A stretch of 64,000 nt of DNA from CAVXTT01 sp963764685 (GTDB lineage: Bacteria; Bacteroidota; Ignavibacteria; Ignavibacteriales; Ignavibacteriaceae): the NCBI GenBank assembly GCA_963764685.1, contig CAVXTT010000022.1, positions 200,799-264,798 of the forward strand, given 5' to 3'. A model generated the notes under the pieces. The model saw only the letters and a list, made by a program, of their open reading frames with translations. It did not search any database and was not told where the DNA came from. The position numbers and the translations under genes were made by a program. This document shows positions 1-7,812 of this stretch, piece after piece; positions within the stretch are counted from its first letter, which is position 1; every line of letters starts with the position of its first letter.

Positions 1-2
1 TA

Positions 3-149
3 AATATTTATTTTGCAAAGATCTCTACAAAAGGAGATGATATAGTTGATTCATTCTATGTTCTTAATCAGCAGGGTAAGAAAGTTTCAACGAATGAATA
101 TGATCTTATAAAAACAGAACTGACCGAAACTATTAACCAGATGCTTTAG
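3..149 (+). CDS. glnD: C-terminal fragment of PII uridylyltransferase (GlnD-like)
   Basis: Only the last 48 codons lie in the window; the 5' part is off the left edge. The visible residues contain the segment KISTKGDDIVDSFYVLN, which fits the final ACT domain of GlnD ('kIsT.GdrvvDvFYV'). GlnD uridylylates and deuridylylates the PII nitrogen-signalling protein, and its C-terminal ACT domains sense glutamine. The gene ends 18 bases before the murI ATG, so the two may be co-transcribed. Other ACT-domain enzymes could end similarly, so the name rests on a short motif. Confidence 0.6.
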   Translation, partial: NIYFAKISTKGDDIVDSFYVLNQQGKKVSTNEYDLIKTELTETINQML

Positions 150-167
150 GATTACAAATTGAACTTT

Positions 168-996
168 ATGGAAAAAGAAAAACCTATTGGTGTTTTTGAC
201 TCAGGAATCGGGGGACTTACAGTAGTAAAAAGAATTGCAAATACTCTTCCTGAAGAGGATATAGTATATTTCGGAGATACCGCACGTGTGCCGTATGGTT
301 CCAAATCCAACAGCACCGTTATAGAATATTCAATTCAGGATGCAAGATTCCTGATGAATAAAAATGTTAAGGTAATTGTCGCTGCCTGCAATACTGCATC
401 ATCAATTGCAATCGAACAGTTAAGAAAAAATTTCGATGTACCGGTTATCGGAATGATTGAACCGGGTGCACAACTTGCTGTTAAGGAAACAAAAAATAAA
501 AAGATCGGGGTAATAGGAACCAGGGCAACCATAAGTAATAAAGCTTATTCAAAAGAAATAAAAAGACTTGATCCGCAAATATTGGTATTTGAAAAAGCCT
601 GTCCATTATTTGTCCCCCTTGCAGAGGAAGGATGGATTGATCACAAGGCAACATACGAAATTGCTGAAGAATATCTTGCTGAATTAAGAGATCTTAAAAT
701 TGATACTCTTGTCCTCGGATGTACACATTATCCGCTGCTTATCCAAAGTAATACAGGAAGTTATCGGTAAAGATGTTATGCTTATTGATTCAGGTGTTGC
801 TTCTGCAGAGGTTGTAAGGGATGAACTTGACAGAATAGGACTTCATACCAATAAATATTCTCCCGGAAATCATGAATTCTACGTTTCAGATATCCCTGTA
901 AAATTTAAAGAAATAGCAGAACTTTTTCTTGGCAACCCGGTTGATAATATCCATAAAGTAGATATTGAACATATTACCGCAGAGCCTATTAAATAG
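168..996 (+). CDS. murI: Glutamate racemase, interrupted by one +1 frame break
   Basis: MurI converts L-glutamate to D-glutamate for peptidoglycan in the cytoplasm. The start ATG at 168 gives MEKEKPIGVFDSGIGGL, the usual MurI N-terminus with the Asp-Ser pair; an in-frame TTG at 159 is a poorer choice. Both catalytic cysteines are present, in AACNTASS (about residue 70) and LGCTHYPLL (about residue 187). After CTHYPLL the reading frame is lost near base 741. Skipping one base there continues as SKVIQEVIGKDVMLIDSG to a stop at 996 and gives 275 residues, a normal length. The break is probably a sequence error because the gene is essential. A convergent asparaginase gene follows. Confidence 0.9.
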
Positions 997-1018
997 TGCC
1001 TGAAGTTCCAAAGTTTTG

Positions 1019-1058
1019 GATGAGGACATTGGGGATTCCTCTACATCAGAACTTTTTT
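1019..1058 (+). terminator. Possible intrinsic terminator after murI
   Basis: Shortly after the murI stop an imperfect hairpin can be drawn with GATGAGGA on the left and TCCTCTACATC on the right, followed by six T residues. The stem is bulged and the T-run overlaps the stop codon of the convergent asparaginase gene, so this is only a candidate. Confidence 0.3.
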
Positions 1059-2033
1059 ACCCTTCAAACATTTGTTTCAAATGCGCCCTATCCCTGGCCG
1101 CAGCAAGCGCAAGCATCAGTTTAATTCTCGCTTTTTGACCATTAAGGTAATCTGCAAAAATTACCCCCAGTTCCCGAAGCCATTTTCCTGCACCGGGGTA
1201 GCTGTAAATATCAACAGTTTCTCCGGCAGGGCATCTGCTGACAAGGACTAACGGGAATATTTTTTCCCAACTGAATATCTTATTCCCTCAAATACTGGTG
1301 GAGGAACATTGCCTACTCCCATTGCCTCTACCACAATTCCCGCAGTACCTGAATCTGCAGAATATCTGAAAAATTTATCATCCATACCGGCATATACTTT
1401 TAACAGATCAACATTGGTTATTAACTTTTCACTATCCAGGGTTTCCAGCTTTCGCGGAAGCCGGTTAAGAATTACTCTGCCGTTCTGTACAAAACCCAGG
1501 GCACCGAAATCAAGACTTCTGAAGCTGTAAATTTCTTCGGTAAATATTTTAGTTACTTCACTGGCTGCATTTATTTCACCATTCAGACATACAAGAGTAC
1601 CCAGGTTCCTGCAGTTCTGATTTAAACATATGCTCATTGCATCCATCAGGTTTTTTGGACCATCCCAATCAGGTTCAGAACTATTTTTCATAGATCCGAT
1701 AACAACAATCGGTATTTCTGTTTTTATTGTTAGATCAAGCAGGTATGCTGTTTCTTCAAGTGTGTCTGTCCCGTGAGTTACTATTACTCCTTCAAAATTA
1801 TCAGTTTTAATTAGTTCTCTTATTTTTTCCGATAATTCAAACATAAGTTCCGGGGTCATATGAGGGCCGGGATATTTCCCGAAATCGTAGCATACAATAT
1901 CTGCTGTTTTTTCAGCTTCGGGTATTTTGGAAAGAAGTTCTTTACCTGAAAATCTAGGTACAGCACCGCCGGTCCTTTCATCAATCATCATTGAAAATGT
2001 ACCGCCAGTAAAAACAATTAGTATTTTTTTCAT
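1057..2033 (-). CDS. L-asparaginase, interrupted by a homopolymer frame break
   Basis: The N-terminus KKILIVFTGGTFSMM holds the first catalytic threonine motif (TGGT), and VTHGTDTLEETAYLL (about residues 86-100) carries the second, THGTDT, both diagnostic of bacterial asparaginases that hydrolyse L-asparagine to aspartate and ammonia. The frame stops at 1248 after GIRYSVGKKYSR. If the run of six T at 1260-1265 is read as seven, translation continues through KKIFPLVLVSRCPAGETVDIYSYPGA to a stop at 1057, giving 325 residues, the usual length. There is no obvious signal peptide, which favours a cytoplasmic enzyme. It lies tail-to-tail with murI and is divergent from the Nfu-like gene. Confidence 0.85.
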
Positions 2034-2189
2034 TTTTTATATCATATAATGTTCAGGTGCTAAAAATAACGACTGAAACAAGCACCTACAAAAAAATGTA
2101 TAAAAAAAGAGGGATTTTCCATTTTATATAGACTTGTAGGATACACCTTTTAGGATTATTTTTAATGATCAAAATAGGAGCAAAATTAA

Positions 2190-2732
2190 ATGTTGATGAT
2201 CCAGGATGTAGATTTAACCCCCAATCCGCAGGCGTTAAAGTTCATTCTAAATGAAAAACTGTTAAATATAGAAGTAAGAAATTATAAAAATAAAACAGAT
2301 GCTGCTGCAGACCCTTTTGCTGCCGGAGTATTTGATATTCCGGGAGTAGTTTCAGTGTTTTACATGGATAAGTTTGTTACCATAGAAAAAAGCAAGGAAA
2401 CCACCTGGGGACAGATTCAAAAACCATTTATTGAATATTTAAAAACTTTTGATAAGAATTTAATTCCGGTTGAGAAAGCACCTGAAGATATTGATGAAAA
2501 TACAAGTGAGCTGCTCAAGCAGATAAATGACATTATCGACCAGCGTGTAAGACCCGCATTAGCAAACGACGGCGGCGGTCTTGAAATTTTAGGTATGGAT
2601 GGTTTTGTTGTTCATATCAGATACCAGGGAGCGTGCGGAAGCTGTCCTACTGCAATATCCGGAACTCTTATGGCTATCGAAGGGCTATTGAAAAGGGATG
2701 TGCATCCGGCAATTGAAGTAATCCCTGCTTAA
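2190..2732 (+). CDS. Nfu-type iron-sulfur cluster scaffold/carrier protein
   Basis: A 180-residue protein with two parts. The N-terminal ~85 residues (VDLTPNPQALKFILNEKLL) match the Nfu_N scaffold domain. The C-terminal domain (about 110-180) is the NifU-like domain, with the cluster-binding CxxC in GACGSCPTA and the upstream ALANDGGGLEI segment. Proteins of this layout receive 4Fe-4S clusters and deliver them to target enzymes. The ATG is preceded by AGGAG ten bases upstream. The gene stands alone, divergent from the asparaginase gene, and ends at a good terminator. Confidence 0.88.
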   Translation: MLMIQDVDLTPNPQALKFILNEKLLNIEVRNYKNKTDAAADPFAAGVFDIPGVVSVFYMDKFVTIEKSKETTWGQIQKPFIEYLKTFDKNLIPVEKAPEDIDENTSELLKQINDIIDQRVRPALANDGGGLEILGMDGFVVHIRYQGACGSCPTAISGTLMAIEGLLKRDVHPAIEVIPA

Positions 2733-2765
2733 ACAAGTTCTTTGTTCGTGGTTCCTGGATTTTAA

Positions 2766-2787
2766 GGCTCCTTCCGGAGCCTTTTTT
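2766..2787 (+). terminator. Rho-independent terminator of the Nfu gene
   Basis: A perfect six-base-pair stem GGCTCC / GGAGCC with a TTCC loop is followed directly by six T. It lies 33 bases after the stop of the Nfu-like gene and separates it from the convergent kynureninase-like gene. Confidence 0.85.
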
Positions 2788-2827
2788 GTATTAAAAAACC
2801 CCAGAGCTAAGTACTAAGAACCAAGAA

Positions 2828-4030
2828 CTAAGAACCAATCAACACTTTCTGCAGCGATTCCATTGCCGTATCCATTTCATCCACGGTTGTATAAGGTGCC
2901 GGACCTATTCTTAAATTATTGCCTCTGGTATCTGTAAGTACTTTATAATTTTGCCAGAGTTCCTTATAGATGTCGTAGGATCTTTCAGGTGATCCGGTAT
3001 CTAATGTTAGAAAAGGGCCCCGCTCCTTATCATTTCGGGAGGAGACTAAAGAAATTCCATATTCCTCTAAACCATATTTATCATACAGATGGATCAGGTA
3101 AGCTGTCTGCATTAAATTATTTTCTTCAAGGCAATCTACGCTTAAGCCCATGTTATTCATAAATTTCAGGGCAGCAGTCTGCCTGAATAATCCGCTTATA
3201 TCCCGTGTGGCACCTAAAAATCTTTCCGAAGCTGGTCCATATTTCACAGGGAAAGGATATTCTTTTTCTTTGAATGAATCAAAATCTGCAAACCATCCGG
3301 TAATACGCGGCCGAAGCTTACAATCTGCAGGAACTTTCAACCAGGCAGCACCTTCACCCCCTTGTGCATGTTTATATCCGCCTGCAGTGACGAAAATATC
3401 ATCCCCCAGGTCAGAGATATTTAATCTTCTTATATTAAAATGATGATACGCATCCATCAGAAAAAGTGCACCGGCATCCCTTGCTCTGTTAATGATCTCA
3501 CCTATATTTTGAAGAACATATCCATCATTGAAAAACACTGAAGATATTATTACCAGATCAGTTTCGGGAGTAATTGTGCGGATAAATCTTTCATTTAAAG
3601 TTACTTTATCGGAGACCGGGACAAATTCAACATCCACTCCTTCTTCTTTTAACCTGTACAGCTGACGCTTTACGGAATGGAATTCAGAATCAGTAGTTAC
3701 AATCCTGGTTGAGGCATCCCATTTAAAGCAGCTCATTACTCTTGTAACAAGATCGTGTGTATTTTCGCTGTTAGCAATAAGTTCAGGATGCAAATTGCCG
3801 CACCTTTCAGAAACAAGCTCCTGAAATTCAGGGACTAATTCAGCAAATATATAATCCCATTTCAAATCCACATCAGAGTATGCCTTGTGTACACTTTTTA
3901 TCTGAGCCTCTTCTATAATATCCGGCCACGCCTGATGCGAATGTGCGGTAAGCAGGATAACTCCATCTTTCAATGTTTTTGAATAATGTTTTCGGAGCTC
4001 AGCAGAATCGATTATAGGTTGGTATTTCAT
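2828..4030 (-). CDS. kynU: Kynureninase-like PLP enzyme (class V aminotransferase fold)
   Basis: A 400-residue fold-type I PLP enzyme. The PLP lysine is most likely in TAGGYKHAQGGEGAAW (about residue 220), and DAYHHFN about 20 residues earlier occupies the position of the PLP-contacting Asp. The N-terminal LTAHSHQAWPD and C-terminal LRIGPAPYTT resemble kynureninases, which cleave kynurenine or 3-hydroxykynurenine to anthranilates and alanine. The call is supported by position: the gene starts six bases after the tryptophan 2,3-dioxygenase stop, so the pair is an operon. No kynurenine formamidase is visible nearby. A related class V enzyme with another substrate is possible. Confidence 0.7.
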   Translation of the reverse strand: MKYQPIIDSAELRKHYSKTLKDGVILLTAHSHQAWPDIIEEAQIKSVHKAYSDVDLKWDYIFAELVPEFQELVSERCGNLHPELIANSENTHDLVTRVMSCFKWDASTRIVTTDSEFHSVKRQLYRLKEEGVDVEFVPVSDKVTLNERFIRTITPETDLVIISSVFFNDGYVLQNIGEIINRARDAGALFLMDAYHHFNIRRLNISDLGDDIFVTAGGYKHAQGGEGAAWLKVPADCKLRPRITGWFADFDSFKEKEYPFPVKYGPASERFLGATRDISGLFRQTAALKFMNNMGLSVDCLEENNLMQTAYLIHLYDKYGLEEYGISLVSSRNDKERGPFLTLDTGSPERSYDIYKELWQNYKVLTDTRGNNLRIGPAPYTTVDEMDTAMESLQKVLIGS

Positions 4031-4036
4031 ATCATC

Positions 4037-5149
4037 TTAAAAAGTTAGTTTTGCTTTTACGTTTTCCGGCAGCCATGGCAGCCGGTCTCTTTCTATAAAG
4101 TATGTAGGCAGCAGGGTAAGTTCAGTAAATACATTATTTGTTTGAATTGCCCCCGCAAGGTATACAGCGCCTGCACTCCCTCCCGTGCCCGGTTTTGTAC
4201 CTATCATTCTTTTTACCATCAGGTAATGTTTATACCGCCACATTGATATCAGCTCATCAATTTCGATCAATGAATTTATCAGTTCAAATGGCAGACGGAG
4301 CAGTGGGAACTGACTATAGAGCATAATAAATAATGCTGCAGAAAGTTCATCTTTTTTAAAAATGTCGGTTCCCGATTCAAGAAACAGCTGTTTAAAATGG
4401 GAAGCATTCTTCTCATAATCATTTACTATCCTTTCTTTCCTTTCCTTTGAGTTCTCTCCTCTTAAATTCTGATCCAGCACTTCCTTCTGCATTTCCTGGT
4501 ATATGTTGAAGTAATCCGAAAGGAATTTATTTCTGTGTATCCTGTTCGCAGGGTAGACAGGGTTATAATCATTCCAGTATTCATCCTTTAGGAAAGGCAT
4601 TCTGCCCAGCCAATTTTTTAATCCCTTTAGAAGATTAAAACTTTCTTCGGCACGGCAAATCTCTTCATAGTCTTCCCCGGTAAAACCTCCCCGGTGAGTT
4701 GAGGTGTTTTTATAATGCTCCGGCATATACCGTTTCTGCATCTGCAGACCGAGCATAATTTCTATTAGTCTGAACTGTTTACTTTGAAAACCTGATGCGG
4801 GAGTAAGAAGTGAACGGAAATCAAGAAAATCGAGAGGAGTCATAGTTTCAAGTATTTCGAACTGATTATTTATCAGCTTCAGTATCTTAATTATTCTCTG
4901 CAGTCTTTGCACTATTCTCAGCATTTCTTCCCGGTTATCGTCAATATAATCCTTCTGGAAATATTCAATTACAGACGCCAGTTCAAAGCGTATCTGCTTA
5001 AACCATAATTCAAATGCCTGGTGAACAATAATAAAAAGCATCTCATCGTGAGAACTTTTACTTAACGAGGCACTAACCGGAAATTGTGCATCAAGGATTT
5101 TGTCCAGTCCGAGGTATCCGGAATAATAAATGGGCTTTGTATCCTGCAT
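4037..5149 (-). CDS. kynA: Tryptophan 2,3-dioxygenase
   Basis: A 370-residue heme dioxygenase opening the indole ring of L-tryptophan to N-formylkynurenine. Family signatures are clear: YSGYLGLDKIL at the N-terminus, HDEMLFIIVHQAFELWFKQI (residues 34-53) with the distal His43, the substrate-contacting Arg in DFRSLLTPASGFQS, and the proximal-heme region RYKHYLMVKRMIG followed by GTKPGTGGSAG, the substrate carboxylate/amine loop. It is the first gene of a two-gene operon with the kynureninase-like enzyme. Confidence 0.93.
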   Translation of the reverse strand: MQDTKPIYYSGYLGLDKILDAQFPVSASLSKSSHDEMLFIIVHQAFELWFKQIRFELASVIEYFQKDYIDDNREEMLRIVQRLQRIIKILKLINNQFEILETMTPLDFLDFRSLLTPASGFQSKQFRLIEIMLGLQMQKRYMPEHYKNTSTHRGGFTGEDYEEICRAEESFNLLKGLKNWLGRMPFLKDEYWNDYNPVYPANRIHRNKFLSDYFNIYQEMQKEVLDQNLRGENSKERKERIVNDYEKNASHFKQLFLESGTDIFKKDELSAALFIMLYSQFPLLRLPFELINSLIEIDELISMWRYKHYLMVKRMIGTKPGTGGSAGAVYLAGAIQTNNVFTELTLLPTYFIERDRLPWLPENVKAKLTF

Positions 5150-5589
5150 AATTTACTCTGAATTTATTGATTACGGCTGAAAGGTGTCTTTAATTTATAT
5201 AAAAGGAGGCTTTGTTACAATAATTATCTGTTTTAGCCAATTTTTAACTTAATAAAAATCTCAGTCAGGTATTGGACAATAAAATGCTTTTGGCTTTTGC
5301 CTGCATCCGGCATGAGTGCGGCGTGCCTGCGGCAAAAAGGCCTTTCAGCCGCACTCATGCCGCAGTCATGCCGCACCCATGCCGCACTCAGAATAAAATA
5401 ATAGGCCTTTAATAAAGAAATAATTTGGGCAAAAATGAGTATGGCCAGAAGAAATCGATTCAATCGGGAGAACTCTTCAGGACGCCGGATTCTTCAATTA
5501 TAAACCGTAATTAATATTTTTTTAACGGAGAATTAACACTGAGTTAACATTGTGTTTTTATTATTACCTATCAAAATAAAAGGAGAAAA
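5150..5589. other. Gene-poor spacer with a GC-rich repeat
   Basis: This 440-base stretch lies between two divergent transcription units. It contains the GC-rich repeat described separately. A minus-strand reading frame across the repeat has no recognisable domain and unnatural composition, so I do not call it. Just before the small gene at 5590 there is a strong ribosome-binding site (AAAAGGAG), so a plus-strand promoter should lie within roughly the last 100 bases, but I cannot place it. Confidence 0.6.
5309..5391. repeat. 11-bp tandem repeat plus its inverted copy (hairpin)
   Basis: Four near-identical 11-base units (GCCGCACTCAT, GCCGCAGTCAT, GCCGCACCCAT, GCCGCACTCAG) run from 5348 to 5391. 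A perfect 14-base inverted copy, GGCATGAGTGCGGC, sits at 5309-5322, so the block can fold into a 14-bp stem with a 25-base loop that itself contains the palindrome AAAGGCCTTT. Its GC content is far above the surroundings. No reading frame explains it. Confidence 0.85.
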
Positions 5590-5682
5590 ATGGAAGAATT
5601 ATTAAAAATGGCAGCAGCGGCTCTACTTCTAGCTGTAGTAATGTTATATGATTGGAAAATTAATAGAAATAACGCAAACTAG
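5590..5682 (+). CDS. 30-residue single-pass membrane peptide
   Basis: A short frame starts with ATG nine bases after the centre of an excellent Shine-Dalgarno sequence (AAAAGGAG). It encodes MEELLKMAAAALLLAVVMLY followed by DWKINRNNAN: an acidic start, a hydrophobic helix at about residues 6-20, and a polar C-terminus. I do not recognise a family. The ribosome site and the coherent membrane-helix composition support translation. It lies about 240 bases upstream of the ECF sigma operon on the same strand. Confidence 0.55.
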   Translation: MEELLKMAAAALLLAVVMLYDWKINRNNAN

Positions 5683-5925
5683 GTACCTGATTATTAAAAA
5701 TTTAGTTCATTCTGTATCAAAAGGGGAATAAAATAGAATTAATACCTTAAAATTCTACCCTCCAAAGGTCGGTTATTATTACCGATTCTGAAGGCGTACC
5801 AACCTAACCTGTTCCGTTTAATATTCCCGCCTGGCTATATTTCCTATTATGTGATTTTTTATTTGAGATTAAGGAACTTTCCCTCACTTTGAGCATCTTT
5901 ATATAAAAGAGATTTGTTTTTTGTT

Positions 5926-6450
5926 TTGAACGAAACTACTGAAATCCTGGATTTTACGTTAATATTTAACCGCAATAAGGCTAAGCTGTATAATTATGTC
6001 CTTAAAATGATAAGCGACAGGATGACTGCTGAAGACATTGTACAGAATGTTTTTTTAAAGCTTTATGATAATATGCATCTTATTAAAAACCGGCAGAGCA
6101 TAAACTGCTGGCTTTTCCGGACAGCGCGAAATGAGGTTTTTATGTTCTACAGGAAAAAGAAAATCCATAAGGACAAATTTGGAGTAGCTGATACTGAAGA
6201 ACTTGAAATTGATGCACTGTATAACCTGGAAGATATAATTGATAAAAAAGAAATTAAAAGATTGATTGATAACGAGCTGGAAAATATTCCGGAAGAACCA
6301 AGAGAAGTCTTTTTACTGAAAGAATACAGCGGACTCAGTTATAGTGAAATTGCAGCAGTAATGGGAATTGATGAAAAGCTTGTAAAAAGCAGATTATTTA
6401 AAACGCGGCAGAAGTTGATAAACAAATTATCGGGAATCATAAAGCAGTAA
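5926..6450 (+). CDS. ECF-type RNA polymerase sigma factor
   Basis: About 175 residues with sigma region 2 near the N-terminus (KLYNYVLKMISDRMTAEDIV, followed by QNVFLKLYDNM) and region 4 at the C-terminus (EVFLLKEYSGLSYSEIAAVM, then KSRLFKTRQKL), the standard extracytoplasmic-function layout that recruits RNA polymerase to stress or envelope promoters. No ATG exists near the 5' end; TTG at 5926 gives the normal N-terminal length, and TTG at 5914 is an alternative. It is followed after 10 bases by a membrane protein placed like an anti-sigma factor, then by a TonB-domain lipoprotein. Confidence 0.88.
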   Translation: MNETTEILDFTLIFNRNKAKLYNYVLKMISDRMTAEDIVQNVFLKLYDNMHLIKNRQSINCWLFRTARNEVFMFYRKKKIHKDKFGVADTEELEIDALYNLEDIIDKKEIKRLIDNELENIPEEPREVFLLKEYSGLSYSEIAAVMGIDEKLVKSRLFKTRQKLINKLSGIIKQ

Positions 6451-6460
6451 GGAGTTTTAT

Positions 6461-6931
6461 ATGAATACAAACGAATTAAAAGAATTGGTGGAATTATATA
6501 TCGATAACGAGCTCGAGAAAAGTAAGGAACCGCTGCTATTCAGCTCACTTGCTGCTGATGATGATGCCCGTGAATATTTTTTCAGTTTAAATGTAATCAG
6601 GAATGCCGTTGAAAAAGATATACGGCCATTTCCTTCTGAACTGGATGAAAGGATCTTTAACTCATTAAAAGATCGTGAAAAAAACCAGCTATTTCCTTTT
6701 ATCCGGCAGCGCCCATTTGTACTTGTCCCGGCTGCAGCTGCTGTTTTTTTTATTCTGGTTAGTGTATTTCTTTTCATTGAGATGAGAAATTACCAGCAGA
6801 AGGTGGATTCAATTTCGGAGCAGATAAATGTCCAGAACAGGACGATCGAACTTATCTTAAATAATAGTCTGCCGCCTGCAGAAGTGAGAGGCAGATCAAT
6901 AAACGAAATTATAGTGAGAGCAAATCTTTAG
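6461..6931 (+). CDS. Putative membrane anti-sigma factor lacking a zinc motif
   Basis: A 156-residue protein with a soluble N-terminal part (about 1-84), one transmembrane helix (about 86-108, FVLVPAAAAVFFILVSVFLF) and a C-terminal part with a short coiled-coil-like stretch. The N-terminus (LVELYIDNELEK) resembles the 'YIDNEL' opening of zinc-binding anti-sigma factors, but the HxxxCxxC residues are absent, so any zinc-independent mechanism is inference. The functional proposal rests mainly on its place immediately after the ECF sigma gene and on the topology. Confidence 0.65.
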   Translation: MNTNELKELVELYIDNELEKSKEPLLFSSLAADDDAREYFFSLNVIRNAVEKDIRPFPSELDERIFNSLKDREKNQLFPFIRQRPFVLVPAAAAVFFILVSVFLFIEMRNYQQKVDSISEQINVQNRTIELILNNSLPPAEVRGRSINEIIVRANL

Positions 6932-6939
6932 GAGATAAA

Positions 6940-7668
6940 ATGAAAAAATTAATTTTAACAGCTGCTTTTCTTTTTGCCATAACCGGCTGTAAAGCCGACA
7001 AACCGGTTACCAGCGATTCTGCTATTTTCAGATCAGATGATTACAAAGTAGAATTAGACAAAATGCCTGAAGTGAAAGGAGGAATGGTTGAATTACAGAA
7101 AAACCTGATCTATCCTTCCGAAGCGAAAGAACAGAATATTGAAGGGAAAGTTATTGTTAATGTTTTTCTTGACGAACAGGGAAAAGTTGTAAACACAAAA
7201 ATATTAAAGAGTGATAGTAAGCTGCTTGAGCAGTCGGCTATTGATGCTTTGGAAAGAACAGAATTCACTCCCGGAATAGTTGAGGGAAAAGCAGTTAAGA
7301 CACAGATCGTAATTCCCATAGTCTTTAAATTTGATGGATCATCCGGGAAGAAAGAGAGCAATCATCCCGAATATCTTCAGGATGTTGATGAATTTCCGGT
7401 ACCCGTCGGAGGTTTTCAAGTCATTGGTCAAAATATTATTTATCCTAAGAATGAAAAGGAGAAAGGGATCCAGGGACAGGTGATGGTGCTTGCATTAATT
7501 TCAGAATCCGGAGAAGTTATAAAAACAGAAGTGGTGAAAAGTGTAAACCCTGCCCTCGACAAAGCCGCCTTAGATGCCATCAACAGAACTAAATTCCTTC
7601 CGGCAAAAAAAGACGGCAGTAAAGTTAAGTCGCAGGTGCAGATTCCCATTTCCTTTAAATTGCAATAA
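6940..7668 (+). CDS. Lipoprotein with two TonB C-terminal-like domains
   Basis: 242 residues. The signal peptide KKLILTAAFLFAITGC has a lipobox with the modified cysteine at position 17. Two homologous domains follow, about 40-132 and 145-242. Each opens with a 'P.v.gG...l..ni.YP..a.e..i.G.V.v...' pattern and ends with a 'TpvkdG..v...v.ipi.Fkl' pattern typical of the TonB C-terminal domain. Classical TonB is anchored in the inner membrane by an N-terminal helix and has one such domain; a lipoprotein carrying two is a different architecture. It probably acts at the periplasmic face of a membrane, perhaps as a target or regulator of the adjacent sigma/anti-sigma pair. Confidence 0.78.
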   Translation: MKKLILTAAFLFAITGCKADKPVTSDSAIFRSDDYKVELDKMPEVKGGMVELQKNLIYPSEAKEQNIEGKVIVNVFLDEQGKVVNTKILKSDSKLLEQSAIDALERTEFTPGIVEGKAVKTQIVIPIVFKFDGSSGKKESNHPEYLQDVDEFPVPVGGFQVIGQNIIYPKNEKEKGIQGQVMVLALISESGEVIKTEVVKSVNPALDKAALDAINRTKFLPAKKDGSKVKSQVQIPISFKLQ

Positions 7669-7812
7669 GTCAGCCGGGGTTAATGCCGATAACTGTTTAC
7701 TTTCATCTAACGTTATCTTTCCTTAAGTATTTCTGATAAACCGCCTGGTGTTTGTGCCCCGGACAATAAACAGGTCTGCAAGAAGGCATAAATATTCTTA
7801 TTTTATCAGGGT

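Noticed and set aside
5233..5463. 76-codon minus-strand frame over the GC-rich repeat
   Set aside because: Most of it is the tandem repeat and a low-complexity flank; no start signal or recognisable domain.
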